Assembly (NCBI GenBank): GCA_900770415.1
Contig: CAAGKN010000004.1
Span: forward strand, 1 to 64,000
DNA length: 64,000 nucleotides
Origin: Clostridia bacterium
GTDB lineage: Bacteria > Bacillota > Clostridia > TANB77 > CAG-508
Direction of reading: 5' to 3'
Of the stretch, positions 43,233 through 52,244 are shown piece by piece. The notes under the pieces were generated by a model. The model was not told where the DNA came from. It searched no databases and saw nothing but the letters and a program-made list of their open reading frames with translations. Both the position numbers and the translations under genes were made by a program. Numbering within the stretch: the stretch's first letter is position 1; each line of letters starts with the position of its first letter.

Positions 43233-44870
43233 ATGTCAAAAGAGATTAAATTTGGAGAAGACGCCAGAAAGAAAATGTTAGATGGCGTAAATAAATTAGC
43301 TGATACAGTTAAAGTAACACTTGGACCTAAAGGTAGAAATGTTGTATTAGATAAAAGTTTTGGTGCACCACTTATTACAAATGATGGTGTTACAATAGCA
43401 AAAGAAATTGAATTAGATGACCCTTATGAAAATATAGGAGCTAGATTAGTTAAAGAAGTTGCAACTAAAACAAATGATATCGCAGGTGATGGAACAACAA
43501 CAGCAACAGTTTTAGCACAAGCTATAATTAAAGAAGGAGTAAAAAATGTAGCTGCTGGTGGAGATCCAATGGCTATAAAAAGAGGAATAGATAAAGCGGT
43601 AGAATCAGCAGTAGAAGGACTAAAAGGAATTAGTTCAGAAATAAATGGAAAAGAAGATATAGCAAGAGTTGCAAGTATTTCTGCAAACAGCAATGAAATA
43701 GGAGAATTAATTGCAGAAGCAATGGAAAAAGTTTCAAAAGACGGTGTTATTACAATAGAAGAATCTAAAACAGCAACAACAGGATTAAATGTTGTAGAAG
43801 GTATGCAATTTGATAAAGGATATATATCACCATATTTTGTAACAGATACAGATAAAATGGAAACAGTAATGGAAAATCCATATATATTAATTACAGATAA
43901 AAAGATTAGCAATATTCAAGAAATATTACCATTACTAGAAAGCCTAATGCAACAATCAGGAAAACTACTAATAATAGCAGATGATATAGAAAGTGAAGCA
44001 TTATCAACATTAGTATTGAATAAATTAAGAGGAGTGCTAAATGTTGCCGCAGTAAAAGCTCCAGGATTTGGTGATAGAAGAAAAGAAATGCTAGAAGATA
44101 TAGCAGTTCTAACAGGTGGAGAAGTTATAACTTCTGATTTAGGATTAGAATTAAAAGATACAACAATTGAACAATTAGGAAGAGCAAAACAGGTTAAAAT
44201 ACAAAAAGAAAATACAATAATAGTAGATGGAGCAGGAGATAAAGAAAAATTATCTGCAAGAGTAAAACAAATAAAAACACAACTAGAAGAAACAACTAGC
44301 GAATTTGATAAAGAAAAATTACAAGAACGCTTAGCAAAAATAGCTGGAGGAGTAGCTGTAATAGAAGTTGGTGCAGCAACAGAAGTAGAAATGAAAGAGA
44401 AAAAGCTAAGAATAGAAGATGCTTTATCTGCAACAAAAGCTGCTGTTGAAGAAGGAATAGTTGCAGGAGGAGGAACAGCACTTGTAAACATTATGCCAGC
44501 AGTAGAAAAATGTTTAAATGATTTATCAGAAGAAGAGAAAATAGGTGCAAAAATAGTTTTAAAAGCATTAGAAGAACCAGTAAGACAAATTGCAACAAAT
44601 GCAGGATTAGAAGGTGCAGTTATATTAAATAAAATAAAATCAAGTGAAGCTGGAATTGGATTTAATGCAGCAAAAGAAGAATATGTTGACATGAAAAAAG
44701 CTGGTATTGTTGATCCAACAAAAGTAACACGTAGCGCACTTCAAAATGCAGCAAGCATAGCATCAATGATTCTTACAACAGAAAGCGTTGTAACAGACAA
44801 AAAAGAAAAAGAATGTGGATGCGATCATGCAAATGCAGGAATGCCACAAGGTATGGAAGGAATGTACTAG
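43233..44870 (+). CDS. groEL: Chaperonin GroEL
   Basis: GroEL folds proteins in its double-ring chamber using ATP. The 545-aa protein has VTLGPKGRNVVLDKSFG, DGTTTATVLAQAI and VEEGIVAGGGTAL, and ends with a short Gly/Met tail containing GMPQGMEGMY plus an unusual CGCDH Cys pair. LQERLAK uses CGC for its conserved Arg, showing that CGC is read normally here. Confidence 0.98.
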   Translation: MSKEIKFGEDARKKMLDGVNKLADTVKVTLGPKGRNVVLDKSFGAPLITNDGVTIAKEIELDDPYENIGARLVKEVATKTNDIAGDGTTTATVLAQAIIKEGVKNVAAGGDPMAIKRGIDKAVESAVEGLKGISSEINGKEDIARVASISANSNEIGELIAEAMEKVSKDGVITIEESKTATTGLNVVEGMQFDKGYISPYFVTDTDKMETVMENPYILITDKKISNIQEILPLLESLMQQSGKLLIIADDIESEALSTLVLNKLRGVLNVAAVKAPGFGDRRKEMLEDIAVLTGGEVITSDLGLELKDTTIEQLGRAKQVKIQKENTIIVDGAGDKEKLSARVKQIKTQLEETTSEFDKEKLQERLAKIAGGVAVIEVGAATEVEMKEKKLRIEDALSATKAAVEEGIVAGGGTALVNIMPAVEKCLNDLSEEEKIGAKIVLKALEEPVRQIATNAGLEGAVILNKIKSSEAGIGFNAAKEEYVDMKKAGIVDPTKVTRSALQNAASIASMILTTESVVTDKKEKECGCDHANAGMPQGMEGMY

Positions 44871-44941
44871 TAAAAATGTTGACAACATATCTCTATGTAT
44901 AATATACTCATATTATACAAAAAAAGTATGAGGTGATAAAT

Positions 44942-45085
44942 ATGATTACAGACAATGAAGGAAAGATATTTGAAAATAGAAGAAAAACAGAAAGAAGAAT
45001 AACACAAAGAAGAAGAACAAGCGAAATAGTTTCTGCAGATAAAAGAGATTCTAACAGGAGAAAATCGGATAGAAGAAAAAAATAA
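44942..45085 (+). CDS. Tiny Arg-rich basic protein downstream of groEL
   Basis: A 47-aa protein starting at ATG 44942 behind GAGGTG, with 14 Arg residues in ERR, QRRR and DRR clusters. It is probably nucleic-acid binding. TTGACA at 44879-44884 and TATACT at 44903-44908 give it its own promoter just after groEL, and a strong terminator follows. The complete signals support a real gene. I do not recognise the family. Confidence 0.6.
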   Translation: MITDNEGKIFENRRKTERRITQRRRTSEIVSADKRDSNRRKSDRRKK

Positions 45086-45087
45086 AT

Positions 45088-45143
45088 TAGTACAAATAAT
45101 ATAAAAAGCTACTTATACATAATAAGTAGCTTTTTTGTACTAA
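45088..45143. terminator. Extended terminator between convergent small genes
   Basis: AAAAAGCTACTTAT and ATAAGTAGCTTTTTT form the core stem. TAGTACAAA and TTTGTACTA extend it further out. It lies between the Arg-rich gene and the Cys/Gly-rich gene, serving both. Confidence 0.85.
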
Positions 45144-45163
45144 TAACGTATTAATAAATGCAA

Positions 45164-45286
45164 TTAGCAACATCCGCCATTATTTCCACCGCAGCAGCAG
45201 CAAAGTAATATAAGGATTATTATAATCCAGCAGCAGTCACCACCGAATCCGAAACCGCATCCGCATCCTCCTCTGTTTTCTGGCAT
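45164..45286 (-). CDS. YjcZ-like Gly/Cys-rich single-helix small protein
   Basis: A 40-aa protein with start ATG 45286 behind AGGGAGGTG. The N-terminal half is Gly/Cys-rich (GGCGCGFGFGG), then a hydrophobic helix (WIIIILILL) and a tail with four consecutive Cys and GGCC; about ten Cys in all. It resembles the tiny YjcZ/SscA-type Firmicute proteins, several of which are spore-associated, but with far more Cys. The spore link is an inference. Confidence 0.65.
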   Translation of the reverse strand: MPENRGGCGCGFGFGGDCCWIIIILILLCCCCGGNNGGCC

Positions 45287-45784
45287 GATTTCACCTCCCT
45301 TTAAGTAAGTACAACTATTAATTAAACTGTTTTAAATGAAGTACTTAAAACTTTATCTGTGAGTATGTTATATATTATTCAAAATTTGAAAATGTGTTAC
45401 AGAAGACAAATTACAATTCCACACGAAATTTTACTGTCTCATTTGACAATACTAAGCAGATATAGTATAATTAATTTTAGTTTGTGCCTAAGTTTTAGGA
45501 CGAGTATGAGATTTTTGTATAAATAATTAATGATTTTGGAGATAATATTATAAAAATGTATGGAGAGAGAATTACATTTTTTAAGAGATAATATTTATGG
45601 AATCTATTTAAGAGAAAAAAATATAAAATCATTAATTTAAATATTAAAATATTTTTTATTGGGTAGAAATTGATGCAACTATTCAATTTGAAATTTTGCA
45701 AGCTAATTTTGGTGTGTGAATTAGTATATATTTGAGATATAAAAATGTTATACAAAAGGAAAAAAGAAAAGGAGAGATAAATAA
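45287..45784 (+). other. 498-base intergenic region before RNase J
   Basis: The first 150 bases (45287-45440) are AT-rich with no clear gene; a promoter for the Cys-rich gene should lie here. The rest is the long RNase J leader starting near 45478. It contains short AT-rich near-repeats (GATAATATTATAAAA and GATAATATTTATGGA) and a possible 11-codon leader frame beginning ATG TAT GGA near 45557. No known riboswitch was recognised. Confidence 0.5.
45443..45471 (+). promoter_or_regulatory. Consensus promoter of the RNase J gene
   Basis: Perfect TTGACA (45443-45448) and TATAAT (45466-45471) with 17-base spacing. It implies a leader of about 300 bases, unusually long for this window. Confidence 0.78.
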
Positions 45785-47593
45785 ATGGAAGAAAAATTAA
45801 ACAATAATACAAAAACTGAAAAACCAAAAAGAAAATATAGACCAAGAAATAACAAAGTAAAAAATGAAGGTGAAAGAACTAAAAAAACAACAAAAAAATC
45901 AAGAAATAAAAAACAGGGAGAGCAATTTAGATTTAAAAAAGAAAAATTAAAAATAATCCCATTAGGGGGATTACTTGAAATAGGTAAAAATATTACAGTA
46001 TTTGAGTATGAAAATGACATAATTCTAGTAGACTGCGGTTTAGCTTTCCCAGAGGATGATATGCTAGGTATTGATTTAGTTATACCAGATTTAACATATT
46101 TAGAAAAAAACAAGGAAAAAATTAGAGGATTAGTTATAACACATGGACATGAAGACCATATAGGCTCAATACCATACTTATTAAAACAAATTAATGTTCC
46201 AATATATGCAACAAAACTTACAATAGGTTTGATAGAACATAAATTAGAGGAACATAGATTATTAAGAAGTGCAAATTTAAATGTTGTTAATCCAGGACAA
46301 ACTGTTGATTTTGGAACAATGAAAGTAGAATTTATAAGAACTACACATAGCATACCAGATGCATGCTCACTTGCAATTCACACACCTGCGGGAGTAGTAG
46401 TGCACACAGGAGACTTTAAAATAGACTACACACCAATAGATGGAGAAATGATGGATTTTGGAAGACTTGCAGAACTTGGTAACAGAGGTGTTTTAGCACT
46501 TATGTCTGACAGTACAAACTCAGAAAGAAAAGGATATACGATGTCTGAAAGTACAGTAGGAGAAGTGCTAGACAAGTTATTTATAAATTGTACAAAAAGA
46601 ATAGTTGTAGCTACTTTCTCATCTAATGTTCATAGAGTTCAACAAATAGTAAATTCAGCAGTAAAATATGGAAGAAAAGTTGCAATATGTGGAAGAAGTA
46701 TGATTAACACAATAGAAACTGCAAGAAAATTTGGCTATATAAAAGTTCCAGATAACGTATTTATAGATATAGATATGATAAAATCATATCCAGATGATAG
46801 ACTTACAATTATAACAACAGGAAGCCAAGGAGAGACAATGTCTGCATTAACAAGAATGGCTTCAGGAGAACACAAGAAAGTTCAAATTACACCAAATGAT
46901 TTAATAATAATATCAGCAAATCCAATACCAGGAAACGAAAATGCTGTATCAAAGGTAATAGATGATTTAATGAAAATTGGTGCAGAAGTTGTATATAATG
47001 CACTAGAAGATATACATGTTTCAGGACATGCATGCCAAGAAGAACAAAAACTAATGATAAGTTTAGTAAAACCAAAATATTTTATACCAGTACATGGAGA
47101 ATACAGACAATTAATAGCACACAGTGAAACAGCAAAAAAAGTAGGGGTAAATCCAGAAAACATATTTATAATGACAAATGGTAGAATCCTAGAATTAAAT
47201 GAATATGAAGCAAAACTTACAGGAACAGTACCAGTTGGAAGAATAATGGTAGATGGCTTAGGCGTTGGAGATGTTGGAAATATTGTGCTAAGAGATAGAC
47301 AACGTTTATCACAAGATGGACTTATTATAATAGTATTAACAATGGATTCTGTAACAGGAACAGTTGTTGCAGGACCGGATGTATTATCAAGAGGATTTGT
47401 ATATGTTAGAGATTCCGAAAATTTAATGGAAGAAATAAAGAAATTATTAAGAGCAAAAATTTCTGAATTTGAAGAAAAACATATAACAGATTGGGCAACA
47501 ATAAAATCATTGCTAAGAGAAGAATTAAGGGATTATATCTATAAAAAAACAAAGAGAGACCCAATGATCTTACCAATTATAATGGAAGTGTAA
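45785..47593 (+). CDS. rnj: Ribonuclease J
   Basis: RNase J is a 5' exo- and endonuclease central to Firmicute mRNA decay. The metallo-beta-lactamase motif THGHEDHIG is near residue 120, followed by the beta-CASP domain with SDSTNSERKGYT and the C-terminal HVSGHACQEE and PVHGEYRQL motifs. The 602-aa protein carries an extra N-terminal tail of about 50 residues, very rich in Lys, Arg and Asn, likely RNA-binding. Start ATG 45785 follows AAGGAGAG. The long leader suggests autoregulation, as known for some RNases. Confidence 0.95.
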   Translation: MEEKLNNNTKTEKPKRKYRPRNNKVKNEGERTKKTTKKSRNKKQGEQFRFKKEKLKIIPLGGLLEIGKNITVFEYENDIILVDCGLAFPEDDMLGIDLVIPDLTYLEKNKEKIRGLVITHGHEDHIGSIPYLLKQINVPIYATKLTIGLIEHKLEEHRLLRSANLNVVNPGQTVDFGTMKVEFIRTTHSIPDACSLAIHTPAGVVVHTGDFKIDYTPIDGEMMDFGRLAELGNRGVLALMSDSTNSERKGYTMSESTVGEVLDKLFINCTKRIVVATFSSNVHRVQQIVNSAVKYGRKVAICGRSMINTIETARKFGYIKVPDNVFIDIDMIKSYPDDRLTIITTGSQGETMSALTRMASGEHKKVQITPNDLIIISANPIPGNENAVSKVIDDLMKIGAEVVYNALEDIHVSGHACQEEQKLMISLVKPKYFIPVHGEYRQLIAHSETAKKVGVNPENIFIMTNGRILELNEYEAKLTGTVPVGRIMVDGLGVGDVGNIVLRDRQRLSQDGLIIIVLTMDSVTGTVVAGPDVLSRGFVYVRDSENLMEEIKKLLRAKISEFEEKHITDWATIKSLLREELRDYIYKKTKRDPMILPIIMEV

Positions 47594-47599
47594 TATTAT

Positions 47600-47629
47600 A
47601 AAAACCAGATAATTTAATATCTGGTTTTT
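47600..47629 (+). terminator. Terminator after the RNase J gene
   Basis: AAAAACCAGAT and ATCTGGTTTTT stem with an AATTTAAT loop. Confidence 0.9.
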
Positions 47630-47682
47630 GTATTGACTAAAAAGAGTTTTTATGATAGAAACAAGGTAATGGGGGGATTTTA

Positions 47683-48987
47683 ATGGAAGAAAATGAAAAA
47701 GTAAATAAAGAATTTACTGAAAAAAAGTCAAAGAAACTTGGACTAATAATAGGAATAATTGTAGCAGTTTTAATAATTGCAGTATTGGTTGCAATGTACA
47801 TTATTAACAATTCAAAACCAGAGAATATCTATTATTCTGCAATAGAAAAGGCATTAAAAGCAGAAAAAGTAGAATCAAAATCCATAAAAATTGATACTAA
47901 AACTAGAATCACAATAGAAGCTGACGAAAATGAAGAAGAATTAGAAAAACTTGCAAAATGCGTTTTCGGTTTTGGAGTTCAAATGGATGCAGAAAGCAAA
48001 AAAGAGATTGTTGATTTGGCTTTAAAGTATGAAAACAATCCAGAAGTTAAAGCACAATTATATTATAACAATGGTGAGATGTATTCATATCTTGACGGAC
48101 TATTTGATAAGTACATAAAAATAGACTTAAATGACGAACAAAAAGAAGGTTTGCAGAGCATTTTTGAAAGCACTGGTTCAATAACAGATCAAGAAAAAAA
48201 TGATAAAATTGTTAAACTTGTAAAAAAAGAATTAAAAAAACAACTAGGAGAAATAAAAGATTTTAGTCAAGAAGAAGCTACTATTAAAATAGGGGATAAA
48301 GACCAAAAAGTAAAAAGAACATCTCTAAAACTTACTGATGAACAAACATGCAATATAATATCTAACATGTATACAAATTTAATTGAAAACAAAGAGTTTT
48401 TAGAGTGCTTTGATGAATCACAAAAGGATAACTTAAAAAAAGCAGAAAAAGCTATTAAAGAAATAGAAACAACAGGTAAAAATACTATAAAAATATCTTT
48501 ATATACAAAGGGATTATTGAACGAATTTGTAGGAGCAAACATAGAAGTATATTCTGCGAGTGAAAAACAAACAATAATAGTTACAATAACAAAAGAAGAT
48601 AAAAATGTATATAAATATGACATAAGTATGAAAGCAATGGGAATGAAAGCAAATATAGTAAAAGGTGAAGCCAAATTAGAAGAAGAAAAACAAACAAACG
48701 GAGAAAAAGGAAAAATCACTCTAACAGCAGAAACTTCTGAAGCTGTAGGACTAGGAAAAGCAAAATTAGAAGTAGAATACAACTTAGTTTATGATGAAAA
48801 AATAGATGAAATTAATACAGAAAATAATATAAATATAAAAGAATTAACACAAGATGACATGATTGGAATAATGAAAAAATTAACGCAAAATCCACTGTTT
48901 GAAGAGATATTTTCTACAGGCTTATTTGATAAAAGTATGCAAAACGACAATATTGTGAGCGATGAACTTTTAGACTTGGAAATGTAA
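47683..48987 (+). CDS. Membrane-anchored extracytoplasmic protein of unknown function
   Basis: A 434-aa protein with a charged N-terminus, one membrane helix (residues 20-42) and a large Lys/Glu-rich extracytoplasmic domain of alternating beta and helical segments (for example ATIKIGDKDQKVKRTSLKLTDEQ). It resembles the DUF6583-type proteins of gut Clostridia, but I cannot confirm the family. Ribosome binding site GGGGGG precedes ATG 47683. Monocistronic, flanked by terminators. Confidence 0.65.
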   Translation: MEENEKVNKEFTEKKSKKLGLIIGIIVAVLIIAVLVAMYIINNSKPENIYYSAIEKALKAEKVESKSIKIDTKTRITIEADENEEELEKLAKCVFGFGVQMDAESKKEIVDLALKYENNPEVKAQLYYNNGEMYSYLDGLFDKYIKIDLNDEQKEGLQSIFESTGSITDQEKNDKIVKLVKKELKKQLGEIKDFSQEEATIKIGDKDQKVKRTSLKLTDEQTCNIISNMYTNLIENKEFLECFDESQKDNLKKAEKAIKEIETTGKNTIKISLYTKGLLNEFVGANIEVYSASEKQTIIVTITKEDKNVYKYDISMKAMGMKANIVKGEAKLEEEKQTNGEKGKITLTAETSEAVGLGKAKLEVEYNLVYDEKIDEINTENNINIKELTQDDMIGIMKKLTQNPLFEEIFSTGLFDKSMQNDNIVSDELLDLEM

Positions 48988-48995
48988 ATATAAGT

Positions 48996-49032
48996 AAAAG
49001 AAATAGACTATGTTATTAGTCTATTTCTTTTT
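48996..49032 (+). terminator. Terminator after the 47.7 kb gene
   Basis: AAAGAAATAGACTA and TAGTCTATTTCTTTTT form a 14-bp stem with a six-base loop. Confidence 0.9.
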
Positions 49033-49041
49033 GCTTTTTCC

Positions 49042-49070
49042 TTTACTTTTCTAGGTTTAAATAGTATAAT
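49042..49070 (+). promoter_or_regulatory. Promoter of the sugar-kinase-like/gltX operon
   Basis: TTTACT (49042-49047), 17 bases, TATAAT (49065-49070). The leader of about 80 bases contains short palindromes (GTAGAGGTCTAC, AAGCTGAGCTT) that I could not assign to a known riboswitch. Confidence 0.6.
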
Positions 49071-49154
49071 TAAAAGGTCGTAGAGGTCTACACCATAGAT
49101 AAGCTGAGCTTCAAAGAAATTACTTTTATATTTTATATTAAAAGGAGTATAAGT

Positions 49155-50282
49155 ATGAAAAAGGATGAATTAATAAAAATAGCTAAAAATTTTAGTATTG
49201 ACGGAGAACCAATTAAAATAGAAAAGTGCAATAGCGGACATATAAACAAAACTTATGCTATTACATACAAAACAAAAGAAGATGAGCAAAAAAAATATAT
49301 TTTACAATATGTTAATACAAATGTTTTTCCAAATTTGCCAGAATTGATGACAAATATTAAAAAAATAACGAAGTACATGAATCAAAAAGCAACAGAAAAA
49401 GGTGAAAATACAGATAGACTTACAATAACAATGATTGATACACTAGACGATAATCCTAATTCAATATACAACGAGAACTGGAGAATGGAAGAATTTATTG
49501 ATAACACAAAAACATATCTAACAACAGAAAGTATGGAAATACTAGAAGAAGCAGGAAAAGCAGCAGGAAAATTCCAAAAGAATTTAGATGGTTTCCCAGC
49601 AGAGGAACTATATGAAATAATACCTAAATTTCATTATACTCCAAATAGAGTTAATCAATTAAGAGAGGCACTATCAAGCGAAGAAAATAATAGTAAAAGA
49701 AAAGAAAGATTTGAACTTGCAAAAGAGGCAATAGATTTCTTAACTGATGAAAAAAGAATTAATAGAACAAATATAATAACAAATAAATTACAATCAAAGG
49801 AAATTCCTCTTAGAGTAACACACAACGATACAAAATTAAGCAATATTTTATTTGATAAAAATACTGATGAAGCAGTGTGCTTAATAGACTTAGATACAGT
49901 AATGCCGGGAGCATTAGCTTATGACTTTGGAGAAGGGCTAAGAACAGGAATTACAACAGCAAAAGAAGATGAGCAAGATGTATCTAAAATACATGCAGAT
50001 ATAAATAGATTTGAGGCATTTACAAAGGGATTTTTAAGTGAAGTAAAAGACATTATAACAGAAGAAGAACTAGAAATGCTACCACTTGGTGTGTGGATGA
50101 TGACTTATGAAAATGCAATAAGATTTTTAGCAGACTATTTAAATGGTGACATTTATTTTAGTGTTGACAAAGAAATAGAAAATCATAATTTAATAAGAGC
50201 AAAAGCTCAAATGGAATTATTAAAACAAATTGAAGAAAAAGAAGACGATATGAAGGGAGTAATAAAAAAATATGGATTTTAA
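49155..50282 (+). CDS. APH-family phosphotransferase, NahK-like sugar kinase
   Basis: A 375-aa kinase of the aminoglycoside/choline kinase fold. The catalytic loop THNDTKLSNILF is near residue 220 and the metal-binding LIDLDTVMPG near 240. The N-terminal GHINKTY segment resembles the nucleotide-binding loop of N-acetylhexosamine 1-kinases. The likely substrate is an amino sugar; antibiotic resistance is unlikely from context. Ribosome binding site AAAGGAG. Its end overlaps the gltX start by 11 bases, so the two are coupled. Confidence 0.75.
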   Translation: MKKDELIKIAKNFSIDGEPIKIEKCNSGHINKTYAITYKTKEDEQKKYILQYVNTNVFPNLPELMTNIKKITKYMNQKATEKGENTDRLTITMIDTLDDNPNSIYNENWRMEEFIDNTKTYLTTESMEILEEAGKAAGKFQKNLDGFPAEELYEIIPKFHYTPNRVNQLREALSSEENNSKRKERFELAKEAIDFLTDEKRINRTNIITNKLQSKEIPLRVTHNDTKLSNILFDKNTDEAVCLIDLDTVMPGALAYDFGEGLRTGITTAKEDEQDVSKIHADINRFEAFTKGFLSEVKDIITEEELEMLPLGVWMMTYENAIRFLADYLNGDIYFSVDKEIENHNLIRAKAQMELLKQIEEKEDDMKGVIKKYGF

Positions 50283-51921
50283 TGATTTAGCAGAACTTAT
50301 ATTTCCGGATGCAAAAGATATTTCATATTATGAAGAAAAGTATCCAGAAAGAAACTTAAAAGAAGGAGCAATGGTAACTAGATTTGCACCAAGTCCAACA
50401 GGCTTTATACATATAGGAGGACTTTTTGGAAGCATTATAGATAGAAAACTAGCAGAACAATCAGAAGGTGTATTTATTCTAAGAATAGAAGACACAGACC
50501 AAAAAAGAGAAATTGAAAATGGTGTTGAACAGATTGTAAATGGGCTAAAAGATTTTGGAATAACTCCAGATGAAGGTGTAATATCAGAAACAGAAGAAAT
50601 AGGAAACTATGGACCATATAAACAAAGCGAAAGAAAAGAAATATATGAAGCTTATGCAAAAAGCTTAATAAAACAAGGCTTAGCATATCCATGTTTTTGT
50701 ACTCCGGAAGAATTGGATGAAATTAGAGCAAAACAAGAAGCTGCAAAAATAAAACCAGGATATTATGGAATATGGGCAAAATATAGAACACTTCCTGTTG
50801 AACAAGCCATAGAGAAAATAAAAAATGGTGATAAATATATTATAAGATTTAAATCTATGGGTAGAGAAGATAGAAGAATAAAACATAAAGACAGCATAAA
50901 GGGAAATATAGAATTTCCAGAAAATGACCAAGATATAGTAATTATAAAAGCAGATGGACTTCCAACATATCATTTCGCACATGCGGTAGATGATCACTTA
51001 ATGAGAGTTACACAAGTAATAAGAGGAGATGAATGGGTATCTTCTTTACCATTACATTTAGAGTTGTTTAGAGCATTAGGATTTAAACCACCTAAATATG
51101 CTCATACAGCAACAATAATGAAGGACGAAAATGGAAGCAAAAGAAAAATTAGTAAAAGAAAAGATCCAGAAGCAGCAGTAAGCTATTATCACGAAGAGGG
51201 AATTCCAGCAGATGCAGTTGTAGAATATTTATTAAATATTGCAAATTCTACTTTTGAACCATGGAGAAGAGCAAATCCAAATAAGCCAGTAGAAGAATTT
51301 GATTTACAATTAAATAAAATGAGTGTAAGTGGAGCTGTTTTTGATATGGTAAAACTTTTAGATGTTTCTAAAAATGTAATATCAAAATATACAGCAGAAA
51401 AAATATATGAAGAAACCTTAAAATGGGCAGAAAAATATAATCAAGAATTTGCAAAACTATTAAAAGAAAATAAAGACTATTCTATTAAAGTTTTAAATAT
51501 AGAAAGAGGAAAAGCAAAGCCAAGAAAAGATATAGCCAAATGGTCAGATGTAGAAAATACAATAGAGTATATGTATAATGACATTTTTGAAAATATGAAT
51601 GATTATGAATTCCAAAAAATAAATGACGAGGCAGAGATAAAAGACATATTAAATTCATATATAGAAAAACATTTTAATATATCAGATGACAAAGAAACAT
51701 GGTTTAATAAAATGAAAGATTTGGCAGAAGAAAAAGGATATGCAAGAGAAGTAAAAGAATATAAATCAAATCCAGAAGCTTATAAAGGACATGTAGGAGA
51801 TATTAGTACAGTAATAAGGGTAGCACTAACAACAAAGCACAATACACCAGATTTATACGAAATAATGCAAGTACTAGGAAAAAAAGAAGTAGAAAAAAGA
51901 ATTCAAGATTTTATAGGGTAA
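50272..51921 (+). CDS. gltX: Glutamyl-tRNA synthetase
   Basis: Class I synthetase that charges Glu. The 549-aa protein has the PSPTGFIHIGG motif (HIGH-type) near residue 42, the LRIEDTDQKR segment, GDEWVSSLPLH and the KISKRKD motif (KMSKS-type) near 288. It has an N-terminal extension of about 30 residues relative to E. coli and belongs to the longer Clostridial form. Many relatives lack GlnRS and use it for tRNA-Gln too; this cannot be decided here. Start ATG 50272 lies inside the preceding gene. Confidence 0.95.
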   Translation: MDFNDLAELIFPDAKDISYYEEKYPERNLKEGAMVTRFAPSPTGFIHIGGLFGSIIDRKLAEQSEGVFILRIEDTDQKREIENGVEQIVNGLKDFGITPDEGVISETEEIGNYGPYKQSERKEIYEAYAKSLIKQGLAYPCFCTPEELDEIRAKQEAAKIKPGYYGIWAKYRTLPVEQAIEKIKNGDKYIIRFKSMGREDRRIKHKDSIKGNIEFPENDQDIVIIKADGLPTYHFAHAVDDHLMRVTQVIRGDEWVSSLPLHLELFRALGFKPPKYAHTATIMKDENGSKRKISKRKDPEAAVSYYHEEGIPADAVVEYLLNIANSTFEPWRRANPNKPVEEFDLQLNKMSVSGAVFDMVKLLDVSKNVISKYTAEKIYEETLKWAEKYNQEFAKLLKENKDYSIKVLNIERGKAKPRKDIAKWSDVENTIEYMYNDIFENMNDYEFQKINDEAEIKDILNSYIEKHFNISDDKETWFNKMKDLAEEKGYAREVKEYKSNPEAYKGHVGDISTVIRVALTTKHNTPDLYEIMQVLGKKEVEKRIQDFIG

Positions 51922-51957
51922 ATTGAAATTTATTTGGTCAATTTCCATGATGCCTTC

Positions 51958-51985
51958 GGGTCGCCGAGGACGGTGACCCCTACAA
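51958..51985. repeat. GC-rich palindromic repeat, copy 4
   Basis: GGGTCGCCGAGGACGG and TGACCCCTACAA after gltX. Closest to copy 2. It directly precedes a larger inverted-repeat element. Confidence 0.75.
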
Positions 51986-52003
51986 CGTTTGCAATATGTT
52001 TTC

Positions 52004-52188
52004 TCAAAAATTAAAATATTAAAAATGAAAAAAATTGTGAATGGAGTTAGCTTGAATTAGAAATTGTTCTTCGAGCGCAGTAGGGAATCTCATTTTTAAT
52101 GAGGGCGCTGCGGAGCAAGAAGGTTTACAATTTCTATGAAAGCGACATGACCTGAACGATTTTTTGAATTTTAATATTTTAATTTTGA
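52004..52188. repeat. MITE-like 185-bp inverted-repeat element
   Basis: Outer arms TCAAAAATTAAAATATTAAA and its complement (ending at 52188) enclose inner arms around AGAAATTGT...GAGCGCAG and CTGCGGAGC...ACAATTTCT. The centre contains GGGAATCTCATTTTTAATGA and a GC-rich GGGCGCTGCGG. There is no open frame. It fits a nonautonomous palindromic element. It fills most of the 323-base gap 51922-52244. Confidence 0.7.
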
Positions 52189-52244
52189 ATTTAATTACAA
52201 ATTACAATTTATATAAATAAATCTAATAATAAAGGGGAAAGAAG

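Noticed and set aside
43916..44692. Long minus-strand open frame opposite groEL
   Set aside because: It is a mirror of a strongly coding gene, has Ser/Phe-rich composition typical of antisense frames, and has no ribosome binding site.
49075..49150. Possible riboswitch before the sugar-kinase-like gene
   Set aside because: Only short palindromes are present and no conserved core could be matched, so it is not called.
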